64,000 bases of DNA from DATFVJ01 sp963851085 (GTDB lineage: Bacteria > Actinomycetota > Actinomycetes > Streptosporangiales > Streptosporangiaceae), in contig CAWKNX010000010.1 in assembly GCA_963851085.1 (NCBI GenBank), forward strand, positions 434,001 to 498,000, in the 5' to 3' direction. The position numbers were made by a program, and so were the translations under genes. A model generated the notes under the pieces. The model saw only the letters and a list, made by a program, of their open reading frames with translations. It was not told the DNA's origin and ran no database searches. This document shows, piece after piece, positions 8,809-16,391 of this stretch. Every line of letters starts with the position of its first letter. Positions within the stretch are counted from its first letter, which is position 1.

Positions 8809-10041
8809 TTGAAGATCGATTTCGTCTCTGCGCAGGTCAATCCCCTCGCCGCGATCGGCGAACCCGGATTCTGCAGCCAGCACATACACGTCGCGGCGCT
8901 CGCACGTGAGCTCGGCAGGCGCGGCCACACCGTCACGGTCTACACACGGCGCGATTCGGAGACCGTTCCTGCCCGGGTGCGCATCGGGCCCAGGGTCACG
9001 GTCGAGCACGTGCCCGCCGGCCCCGCCCGCGACCTGTCACATGACAGGCAGCTGTCCTGCATGGCGGAGTTCGGCGCATACCTGGCGGACCGATGGCTGC
9101 GCGAGCCGCCCGACCTGGTGCACGCGCATTACTGGATGAGCGGCCTCGCCGCGCTGGCTGGAGCGCGTGAGCTGCGGCTGGCGGTAGTGCAGACCTTCCA
9201 CGGGCTCGGCGTGCCATCGAGGCACCGCGCTTCGGGCGAAGACACCGGTCCCGCGGTGCGCGTCAGGCTGGAGGCGGCCATCGCGCGCGGCGTCGACGCG
9301 ATCGTGGCAACCTCGTCAGACGAGGCCTTCGCACTTGCCAGGCTCGGTGTGCCGCGGCACGTGGTCCGGGTGGTCCCGTCCGGGGTGGACACGCGCCAGT
9401 TCACGCCGGAGGGCCCGGCAGCCCGGCGGGGTGATCAGCCGCGGCTGCTCACCGTCGGCCGTCTCGCGCAGCAGACCGGGCTCGAGGAGATTCTGCACGC
9501 ACTGGCCGGGGTACCCGACTGCGAGCTGCTCATCGCCGGCGGGCCGACCAAGGCGAAACTGCGCCAGGACCGCGAATACCGGCGATTCGCCAAGCTGGCG
9601 GGCCAGCTCGGCGTGGCCGGCCGGGTGAAGTTCTGCGGCCGGGTGAGCCATCAGGACATGCCGGGGATGTTCCGTTCCGCGGACCTGGTCGTCAGCGTGC
9701 CCTGGCACGGTCCTTCTGGCCTGGTGCCGCTCGAGGCCATGGCGTGCGGGACCCCGGTCGTGGCGTCGGCTGTCGGCGGGCACCCCGATGCCGTGGTCGA
9801 TGGCACGACCGGCGTGCTCGTCCCGCCAAAGCAACCGGATGTGCTCGCACGGCGGATCAGGGATCTGCTCGCCAGCCCCATGCTGTGTCAGGGGCTCGGG
9901 ATCGCGGCGGCGGATCGGGTGGTCGCCAGGTACTCATGGGAGCGGATCGGCCAGGAGACGCTGGCCGTATATCAGCGGGCGCGCCGCGCGCGCCAGAGCG
10001 ATCCGATGGCGACGGCGAACGCCGCGCCTGAAGCGCGATAG
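8809..10041 (+). CDS. GT4-family (MshA-like) glycosyltransferase
   Basis: A 410-residue GT-B fold glycosyltransferase. The N-terminal acceptor domain has the glycine loop GEPGFCSQHIHVAALAREL and the motif HAHYWMSG; the C-terminal donor domain starts around PRLLTVGRL. Overall it resembles the MshA / sucrose-phosphate-synthase-like group. TTG at 8809 is chosen because GGAGG at 8798-8802 precedes it by six bases; an upstream TTG at 8773 has no such site. One oddity: the EX7E motif expected as EPFGLVPLE reads GPSGLVPLE, so the first Glu, which normally contacts the nucleotide sugar, is missing. It is a single gene with no partners, so donor and acceptor are unknown. Confidence 0.88.
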   Translation: MKIDFVSAQVNPLAAIGEPGFCSQHIHVAALARELGRRGHTVTVYTRRDSETVPARVRIGPRVTVEHVPAGPARDLSHDRQLSCMAEFGAYLADRWLREPPDLVHAHYWMSGLAALAGARELRLAVVQTFHGLGVPSRHRASGEDTGPAVRVRLEAAIARGVDAIVATSSDEAFALARLGVPRHVVRVVPSGVDTRQFTPEGPAARRGDQPRLLTVGRLAQQTGLEEILHALAGVPDCELLIAGGPTKAKLRQDREYRRFAKLAGQLGVAGRVKFCGRVSHQDMPGMFRSADLVVSVPWHGPSGLVPLEAMACGTPVVASAVGGHPDAVVDGTTGVLVPPKQPDVLARRIRDLLASPMLCQGLGIAAADRVVARYSWERIGQETLAVYQRARRARQSDPMATANAAPEAR

Positions 10042-10552
10042 CACACGCGAAAGCAGCCCGGCCCCCGGGCGGCCCGGCCCGCAGCGCCCCAAGGGTGCTG
10101 CGGGCCGTTGACTGTGCCACCGGCTCGGGACGGGGCCCTGGCTCGGGACGGGGCCCTGGCTCGCAGAGCCTTGGGGTTTTCAAGCAGCCTCCGGGCTCCC
10201 TACAGGCCGCCGAGGCGCCGCCAGGTGGTGATGCGAGGGCGGAGATCCGGGTCGTGGCAGATCGCCGCCGAGGGGTCAACACGGCGAGGCGCGTGCCCGG
10301 ACGTCGCGGGGCGGGGAACTCACCGGTACCTTCGCGTTGAGGTCGCGCGGATAGGGCGTCGGCTGTGCTTCCCGTGCGCGCCTGCGGCACGACGGGAGCG
10401 GGTCGTCCGCGCCTGGCTGGCCAGGCCGCAGCCCGAAGGCGTGCCTGGATCCCGCGTCGAGGGCGAGAACGCAGCCAGCCGGGATGCGGGACCGCGCTGC
10501 CTCGCGCGCCTGCGGCACGACGCGAGCCCGGCAGTCTTGTGCGCGCGGCCTC
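10042..10552. other. Intergenic region with short direct repeats
   Basis: About 510 bases without a supported gene. An 18-bp unit is perfectly duplicated at 10123-10158. A second direct repeat, GCCTGCGGCACGACG, recurs near 10380 and 10508. The frames here are long only because of high GC and contain no recognisable domain. Confidence 0.4.
10123..10158. repeat. 18-bp tandem duplication
   Basis: The unit GCTCGGGACGGGGCCCTG occurs twice in direct succession, followed by a partial GCTCG. It is intergenic, with no evident regulatory role. Confidence 0.8.
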
Positions 10553-10957
10553 TTAGTGGCCCGCAATCATCACCGGGCTCCGGAACGTGGAGTGGCACAG
10601 GGTCGGCCTCGAGCGGGCCAGCGCCCGGCCATGCGACGAGTGCGCCGCGGCGGGCGCCGCCTTACACGCTCCGGGGCTGCTCGACCACCCGCCAATCAGC
10701 AGTGCCCCCGCGGTGGCGGCGAGCGCCACCGGCGCGATCAGGATGATCCGCAGCCGGCTGAGAACTGCCATCCGCACGCGCATCCTGCGGGCCGAGAACC
10801 GGTCCGCCCTGACCCTGAGCCGCTCAAGATGGGGCATCTCCTCGTCCAGCGTGAGCCGGGAGAAGGTCGCGAACATCGATGCCAGCCGCGGGTCGGAGCG
10901 GTCAAGCGCGACCTGGATTCCGCTCAGGCGCCGCCGCTCACGGGCGGGCAGGCTCAT
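10553..10957 (-). CDS. DUF3040 domain membrane protein
   Basis: A 134-residue protein opening with the DUF3040 signature: MSLPARERRRLSGIQVALDR, then DPRLASMFATFSRLTLDEEMP. A basic stretch (about 48-62) precedes one hydrophobic segment (about 66-90), giving a small single- or double-spanning membrane protein with a Ser/Ala-rich tail. DUF3040 proteins are common in actinobacteria and uncharacterised. The 115 bases between it and the LigD-type gene include an AT-richer stretch around 11010-11060. The C-terminal 40 residues look low-complexity, so the 3' end may have drifted. Confidence 0.85.
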   Translation of the reverse strand: MSLPARERRRLSGIQVALDRSDPRLASMFATFSRLTLDEEMPHLERLRVRADRFSARRMRVRMAVLSRLRIILIAPVALAATAGALLIGGWSSSPGACKAAPAAAHSSHGRALARSRPTLCHSTFRSPVMIAGH

Positions 10958-11072
10958 GACGACCTCCGATGGGTTGCACGGTGGTATGTACCTCTTTCCA
11001 CCTTGCCGCGAAATTCTAGATCAGTACGCTCCGATCCCATAATTTCCGCCTAGATTTTTGCATGAGCTTGGC

Positions 11073-11990
11073 TCAGGCATCGGAGAGCCGATCCAGCAGG
11101 GTTTGCGCACGGCGCAGATCCTGACGGTTACGCCAGAATCCGTCCCAGGGATCGGCCGAATCGTCGAGCCGCTTGCCGATCGTCCCGATGGAAAAACGGG
11201 CAGGCGTGAGCTCGGCGTCGATGAGCTCATCCCAGTGCAGCGGCGTCGAGACCGGGGCGCCCGGACGGGCCCGAACGGCGTAGGGCGCGACGACCGTCTG
11301 CGCGTACGCGTTCCGCATGATGTCGATGAACAATCGGCCCGATCTCGCATCCTTGCGTTGCTCGGTCGTCAGCTTCTCCGGGTCCGCGCGTTCAAGCCGC
11401 TGCGCCACGGCGCGCGCGAAGGCGCGCACGTCGTCGAAGCCGGCCCGGCGGTTCAGCGGCACGTGGACGTGCAGGCCCTTGCCGCCCGTGGTCCGCACGT
11501 AGGTGGTCAGGCCGAGGCTGCCTTCGAGGAACTCACGCAGCCGCAGCGCGGTCTGGCAGGCCACGGGGAACTGCGGCGTCCCTGGCGGGTCCAGATCGAA
11601 CACCACCTGGTCCGGCTGGTCGATGCGATCTGCCCGGCTCAGGAAGATATGCATCTCGATGCAACCCTGGTTGGCCAGGTACGCCAGGGTCGCGGCGTTG
11701 TCGCACACGACGTGCCGCACGGTGCCGCCTTGTTTCTTCACCTCGGCGGTACGCACCCAGCCGGGGAAGTAGCCCGGCACGTTCTTCTGGAAGATGCGCT
11801 CACCGTCGATGCCATCCGGGTACCTCGCCATCGCGATCGGGCGCCCGCGCAGGTACGGCAGCATCCGCCCGGCGGTGTCGTGGTAGTAGCCAATGACCTC
11901 GCCCTTGGTGATGCCCTCGCCAGGAAAGAAGATCTTGTCGGTGTTGGAGAGCGCGACGGTCAGACGGCCGAACCTGAGTTCCTCGGTCAT
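11073..11990 (-). CDS. ligD: LigD-type polymerase/primase domain protein (NHEJ)
   Basis: A 305-residue stand-alone polymerase domain of the archaeo-eukaryotic primase fold, as found in bacterial non-homologous end joining. Motifs include the catalytic VVFDLDPPG, GGKGLHVHVPL with the conserved His, and SNTDKIFFP at the N-terminus. It would add nucleotides or ribonucleotides at DNA double-strand breaks together with Ku and a ligase. No ku, ligase or nuclease domain lies nearby, so here it is a separate gene rather than part of a three-domain LigD. The length fits the stand-alone family (about 290-340 aa). Confidence 0.92.
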   Translation of the reverse strand: MTEELRFGRLTVALSNTDKIFFPGEGITKGEVIGYYHDTAGRMLPYLRGRPIAMARYPDGIDGERIFQKNVPGYFPGWVRTAEVKKQGGTVRHVVCDNAATLAYLANQGCIEMHIFLSRADRIDQPDQVVFDLDPPGTPQFPVACQTALRLREFLEGSLGLTTYVRTTGGKGLHVHVPLNRRAGFDDVRAFARAVAQRLERADPEKLTTEQRKDARSGRLFIDIMRNAYAQTVVAPYAVRARPGAPVSTPLHWDELIDAELTPARFSIGTIGKRLDDSADPWDGFWRNRQDLRRAQTLLDRLSDA

Positions 11991-12229
11991 CGGCCCGGCC
12001 GCTGCGCGGAGTACGGATCGCCCAGGTGAGTGCGCCGCTGCGGGAGCGAGAAACTGGTCACGTTGCCCATCCGGTCATTGTCAAAGATCCTCCTCCGGCA
12101 AAGCACGCGCTACCCGCCCGGGCGGTGTTCATCCCTGATTCGGCGCAACGATGCCCTGGTGGATCTTGCCGGGGAATGCTGACAACGGATATCCGTGGCC
12201 AATGTGGCCGCGCTGTGGACGGCCAGCCG

Positions 12230-13186
12230 TCAGCCGGCTTTCTCCTCGCCGGCCCCTGCTTCTCCGGCCCCTGCTTCTCCGGCCCCTGCGCCCGCGCCGC
12301 CAGGCTCCGCGCCCGTGCCGCCAGGCTCCGCGCCCGTGCCGCCAGGCTCCGCGCCCGTGCCGCCAGGCTCCGCGCCCGTGCCGCCAGGCTCCGCGCCCGT
12401 GCCGCCAGGCTCCGCGCCCGTGCCGCCAGGCTCCGCGCCCGTGCCGCCAGGCTCCGCGCCCGTGCCGCCAGGCTCCGCGCCCGTGCCGCCAGGCTCCGCG
12501 TCCAGGCCGCCGGTCTCGATGACGCGGCGCGCCACCTCGGTCAGCTTGATGTGCTGCGTCTGTGAGACGCGCCGCATCCTGTCGAAGGCCTCGTCGGCGC
12601 CGCAGCTCAGTGCGTGCATGAGAATTCCCTTGGCCTGGTCCACGACGGCGCGCGCCTCGACGGCCTCCTGGAGCTGTGACGCGGTCCGCTGCGCGTCGCC
12701 GTACCTGGAGGCGTTGGCGACACTCGCGGCGCCGAAGGCAGCAAGCAGCGAGGCCAGCGGCAACTGCTGCGGGTCGAGCGAACGCGGCCGGACGCTGTAG
12801 AGCGTCAGTGTCACGGCCATGCCGCTGAACTCGTGAACCAGGCTCGCACAGCAGCGGACACCTCTGCTCAGCGCGGCCGCGGCGAACTCCGGCCATCGGT
12901 CGTCGGTGAGCGTGTCGGCGCAGCCAGCCGGCTCGCCACTGCTGACCGCCTCGATCGTCGGGCCCCGCCGCGTCTCTATCTGCAAGGCGGTGAGCGCGGC
13001 GAGGTCGGGATGGCTTGCTGCCGTCGTCACGACCTCGTCGTCGCGCCACAAGGTAGCGGTCGCCCCGGAGCAGGCCTGGACCCGCCGCGCCACGAGCTCG
13101 GCGAGCTGGCGGATCGACTTCGTACCTGACGGGTCGGCGACGGCGAACAGCTCAGCCGCTTCGCGCGGGAGTTCGTCAGTAGTCAT
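12230..13186 (-). CDS. GAF-ANTAR RNA-binding antiterminator with heptad-repeat tail
   Basis: A 318-residue protein. A GAF domain (about 20-165) is followed by an ANTAR domain (about 175-235) with ARAVVDQAKGILMHALSCGADEAFDRMRRVSQTQHIKLTEVARRVIE, the three-helix RNA-binding module that antiterminates transcription. The C-terminal 80 residues are low-complexity: nine perfect AEPGGTG heptads, one AEPGGAG variant, then GAGEA repeats. ATG at 13186 is chosen because an upstream ATG at 13231 adds only a poorly conserved stretch. The gene lies between the LigD gene and the second SpoIIE phosphatase, all on the minus strand. Domain calls are firm; the tail's role is unknown. Confidence 0.88.
   Translation of the reverse strand: MTTDELPREAAELFAVADPSGTKSIRQLAELVARRVQACSGATATLWRDDEVVTTAASHPDLAALTALQIETRRGPTIEAVSSGEPAGCADTLTDDRWPEFAAAALSRGVRCCASLVHEFSGMAVTLTLYSVRPRSLDPQQLPLASLLAAFGAASVANASRYGDAQRTASQLQEAVEARAVVDQAKGILMHALSCGADEAFDRMRRVSQTQHIKLTEVARRVIETGGLDAEPGGTGAEPGGTGAEPGGTGAEPGGTGAEPGGTGAEPGGTGAEPGGTGAEPGGTGAEPGGTGAEPGGAGAGAGEAGAGEAGAGEEKAG
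12301..12510. repeat. 21-bp minisatellite, nine perfect units plus one degenerate
   Basis: Nine identical 21-bp units (beginning CAGGCTCCGCGCCCGTGCC) run without interruption from 12301 to 12489, followed by a diverged tenth unit to 12510. The unit length is a multiple of three, so copy-number change would lengthen or shorten the ANTAR protein tail by seven residues without breaking the frame. Perfect identity suggests recent expansion. There are no spacers, so it is not a CRISPR array. Confidence 0.95.
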
Positions 13187-13281
13187 GGCGTACTCCACGG
13201 GCTCGGCGATCGGTGTGGGTCCATCGCGCACGTCGCGTATGCGGATAGCAGAGTTTATAGCTGGTCAGTCCCATGCGCAGT

Positions 13282-15306
13282 TCATCCAGCTGGTTGGCCT
13301 GGCCCGGCGCCCTCACCCGGTGCCCGGGTGGGGTCGGTGGGCGGGCCGAGAGCACGCAGCGCGACCATCGTCACGTCGTCGCGCACCTCGCCCTCGCTGA
13401 ACTCGAGGACGAGTTCCCTGATGGCGGCGACGACCTCGCTCGCGGGCAGGCCGGCGAGCGCGGCGAGTTCGTCGGCGAACCTGGACTCGAAGTAGCCACC
13501 CTCGCCGCCCCGCGCCTCGGTCACGCCGTCGGAATAGAAGACGAGCATGTCGCCCGGTTCGAGCTCGAGCTGCTTGGTGGCGGGCCGCGCGTCGTCGAAG
13601 AATCCAAGCGGCAGCCCGCCGCCTGGCAGCACGCGGACCCGGCCGTCCGGCCGCACGAGCAGCGGCCCCGGATGTCCTGCGCTCGCGAGTACCACGCGGA
13701 GAAGGCCGTCCTGCCAGCCGAACCTGGCGGCGATCGCGGTGACGAACTGATCCGTGCCCGGCTGGGTATTCACGACCTCGTTCGCAAGCCGCAGCACGTC
13801 AGCGGGCTCAGGATTGGTGTGGGCGAGGACTCTGATCGAGTAGCGGGCCAGGGCCGTTACGGCGCCGGCCTCCTCGCCCCTGCCGCAAACATCACCGATC
13901 ATCAGGCCCCACCCGCCCGCGCCCGGGTAGACGTCGTAGAAGTCACCGCCAACGCCGAGATCTTGTGTCGACGCCGCGTATGCGGTCGCGATCTCGACCC
14001 CAGGGACGGGCGGCAGGTCACGTGGCAGCAGGCTTGCCTGAAGGGCATCAGCGATCGCGGACCGGCGCAGGAACATCCGGCCGACCTTTATGGCGACCGC
14101 AAGCTGCTTGCCGACCTCGTCGACAAGTTCGAGGTCGGCCGCCGCGAACGGCCCCGCCTCGGGCCGCCGCGCAAGGGTCAGCGTGCCGTAACTGCGCTCG
14201 CCGTCGGTAAGCGGCGTGCACAGCACGGATGTGGCGCCGAGCAGCGCGAGAACCGGTACGCCGGACGAGGCGGGGCCAAGGACCTGCGCGTCGCGCGCAT
14301 CCGCGATCAGCCGCGAGCGCCCGGACGTGTGGACCTCCCAGGGCAGCGAGCCTCGCAGCGGGCCCTGGTCTTCGATCGCGCGGGTCAGGTCGGCGAACCG
14401 CTCGCCCGCCGGGCCCGCCACGAACAGGCGCCGCATTTCCCCATCCTTCTCCACGTCAACAATCACCCAGGCAGACAGTGCCGCTGCGAACAGGCTGGCG
14501 CAGCGGCGCAGCATCAGGGGCTCGCCGAAGGCGGCGTTCTCGAACAGCAGCCGGGAGACCGCGCTGACCAGGTCGAGCCGCTGCGTGGTCTCGGCGATGG
14601 CACGGTCGGCGCTGACGCTGCGGCCGGTCATGACCGTGTCATCCGAGGCGGTTAGCAGCTGCGGCATGCTCGCGGGTCCGGCGACCGCCATGATGAGCGG
14701 CCCGTACTCACCTGGGCGCCGGAGCAGGTCGATGGTCAGGGTGGTGTCCACCTTGCCGGTGACGCCGACCAGCTCACAGCGGATCCGGCGCGGCCTGCCG
14801 GTGCGCAGCAGGGCGGTCAGCTGTGCCCGCACGGCGCCGCTCGCGGCGGGATCAACGAGTGCGGTGAACGGCTTGCCGGTCGTGGCGCCGGCGTCGACGC
14901 CGAGCAGGGCCGACGCCTGCCTATTGACCCTGCGGACGGCAAAATCGCGCTCGAGCAGGAAGATCGGCGCCGGCACGTCCTGGAAGACTGCGCGCAGCAG
15001 CCTGCGCTCCGCATCAGCCGCGCCCGCGCGGTCCGTTTCCGTGGCGCTGCGGCCTGACTGTAGCTTGCCAAGCAGCCCGACGGTGAGCTCCAGTTCGCCG
15101 AGCACGGCGTCCATGGTGGGACGAAGCTCCGCACCAGGAATCTCGGCCGCGCGGCGAAACGATTCGATCCGCTTCTGCCGCTCGGCGATCTCACCGGTCA
15201 GAGCGGCTTGATCTGCCTGCGGCGCGTGCTTTGGCTCCGGCTCGGCAGGCGGCGGCTCGGCAGGCGGCGGCTCGGCAGGCGGCGCCGACTCAGGGGCGGG
15301 GCTCAT
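13282..15306 (-). CDS. PAS-GAF-SpoIIE family PP2C protein phosphatase (second paralog)
   Basis: A 674-residue paralog of the phosphatase at 3402-5312, alignable over its length: helical N-terminus with the shared AAEIPGA motif, PAS-like domain with RRLLRAVFQD and PAPIFLLE, GAF domain, then SpoIIE phosphatase with GGDFYDVYPG, GDVCGRGEEAG, SAGHPGPL, FYSDGVTEAR and RDDVTMVAL. It differs in an N-terminal tail of three PPAEP repeats and an extended C-terminus. ATG at 15306 precedes the aligned region. It is presumed to dephosphorylate an anti-sigma antagonist; no such antagonist or intact anti-sigma kinase is found in this window. A divergent promoter region separates it from the MerR-KaiC pair. 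Confidence 0.92.
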   Translation of the reverse strand: MSPAPESAPPAEPPPAEPPPAEPEPKHAPQADQAALTGEIAERQKRIESFRRAAEIPGAELRPTMDAVLGELELTVGLLGKLQSGRSATETDRAGAADAERRLLRAVFQDVPAPIFLLERDFAVRRVNRQASALLGVDAGATTGKPFTALVDPAASGAVRAQLTALLRTGRPRRIRCELVGVTGKVDTTLTIDLLRRPGEYGPLIMAVAGPASMPQLLTASDDTVMTGRSVSADRAIAETTQRLDLVSAVSRLLFENAAFGEPLMLRRCASLFAAALSAWVIVDVEKDGEMRRLFVAGPAGERFADLTRAIEDQGPLRGSLPWEVHTSGRSRLIADARDAQVLGPASSGVPVLALLGATSVLCTPLTDGERSYGTLTLARRPEAGPFAAADLELVDEVGKQLAVAIKVGRMFLRRSAIADALQASLLPRDLPPVPGVEIATAYAASTQDLGVGGDFYDVYPGAGGWGLMIGDVCGRGEEAGAVTALARYSIRVLAHTNPEPADVLRLANEVVNTQPGTDQFVTAIAARFGWQDGLLRVVLASAGHPGPLLVRPDGRVRVLPGGGLPLGFFDDARPATKQLELEPGDMLVFYSDGVTEARGGEGGYFESRFADELAALAGLPASEVVAAIRELVLEFSEGEVRDDVTMVALRALGPPTDPTRAPGEGAGPGQPAG

Positions 15307-15731
15307 ATTGCTGACGCTGCGGTCGCCGCCGAAGGTGCGACCGGGGCCGTCCGCGGGATTCGGCTGCCTGCGTGCCACGATCGGGCTACACCCGCCACGA
15401 ACGCGGTTCATCGGCCGTCGCGGCGCCCGCGCCGCCGCCCCGTTTCCGCGCTGCGTGACCTGCCCGCATCAAGCCACTCACCTGGCCACCTCACATGATC
15501 CAGCCGCACGATTAGCGCGGGGGCTGGCCGCACCGACCGAGGCCAAAAGCGGCCCGTGGGACGGAAGCGGCCGATCGGGCTCCGTCACGTGGCATCGCGA
15601 ACGTCCAATGCTTAACTGTTGAGTAGCCTACGCCTCAATTTAAGTGTGTCAACCGCATCTGAGTGGGAATTGCCGAGATTATGACGCATAAGTGGCAAAG
15701 GCAGTAGAGGTTGCGGTAGGGTCGTTCGAAG
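15307..15731. promoter_or_regulatory. Divergent control region between SpoIIE and MerR-KaiC genes
   Basis: A 425-base divergent intergenic region. Near 15612-15643 it becomes AT-richer and holds an imperfect dyad: TTAA and TTGAG on the left, CTCAA and TTAA on the right, around a 10-base centre. As the downstream gene encodes a MerR-type HTH, this dyad is a candidate operator for autoregulation. This is inference from position and symmetry only. Confidence 0.35.
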
Positions 15732-16391
15732 ATGTCTGGTTCCCATCGGCCTATGTACAGCATCGGCGCGGCATCCAGGGTGCTCGGTGTGCCTGCCGCG
15801 ACCCTTCGCACCTGGCAGGACCGCTACGGGGTCGTACGGCCCGAACGCAGCAGCGGAGGGCACCGGCTCTACTCAAGAGACCAGCTCGAGCAGCTTCGCT
15901 TCCTTGCTGAGCAGGTCGCGGCGGGCATGTCGCCTGCGGACGCGCACCGGATGCTCGATGATCGCCTCGCGCATGACGCTGGCCCGGGTCCCGCTCCCCC
16001 CTGCGGTGACCGGCCGCTGATACTGCTGGCCGAGCGGGACCGCTACGCGGCCGGCTTCGCCGATCACTTCCTGCGGGCCGAGGGCTACGAGACCGCGCTG
16101 GAACTTGACGCCGATTGCGCCCTCGCCAAGTCTGCTGAACTTTCTCCTGACCTGACCACTGTGGACCTGCTCATCTCCGGCGGGCGCGGGCTCGAGCTCT
16201 GCCGCCAGCTGAGTGCGCACGCCGGCATGCCGATCCTGGCAACCAGCACGCTCGACCTGCGCGACGCCGCGCTCGAAGCGGGAGCGTCGGCCTTTCTGCG
16301 CAGGCCGGTCGAGCCGCTGCGGCTCGTCTCGGCAGTCAAGGACCTGCTCGGCCGCAGCGCTCTGCTGCGCCGCAGCCCGGCCACCACATGA
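15732..16391 (+). CDS. MerR-type HTH fused to a receiver-like domain
   Basis: A 219-residue fusion. Residues 8-75 form a MerR-type winged HTH (YSIGAASRVLGVPAATLRTW, RYGVVRPERSSGGHRLYS). Residues 95-215 resemble a response-regulator receiver. In the receiver an Asp in TTVDLLISGG aligns with the phospho-acceptor, but the Pro and second Asp of the usual loop are absent and the conserved Lys is Arg (FLRRPVEP), so it may be an atypical or non-phosphorylated receiver. MerR's usual effector domain is missing. The stop overlaps the KaiC start by four bases (ATGA), which points to translational coupling and a shared function. Confidence 0.87.
   Translation: MSGSHRPMYSIGAASRVLGVPAATLRTWQDRYGVVRPERSSGGHRLYSRDQLEQLRFLAEQVAAGMSPADAHRMLDDRLAHDAGPGPAPPCGDRPLILLAERDRYAAGFADHFLRAEGYETALELDADCALAKSAELSPDLTTVDLLISGGRGLELCRQLSAHAGMPILATSTLDLRDAALEAGASAFLRRPVEPLRLVSAVKDLLGRSALLRRSPATT

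Noticed and set aside
12301..12510. Possible CRISPR array
   Set aside because: The units are directly adjacent and identical, with no unique spacers and no cas genes nearby.
12195..12800. Long plus-strand frames through the 21-bp repeat
   Set aside because: They are open only because the repeat lacks stops; the minus strand encodes recognisable GAF and ANTAR domains.
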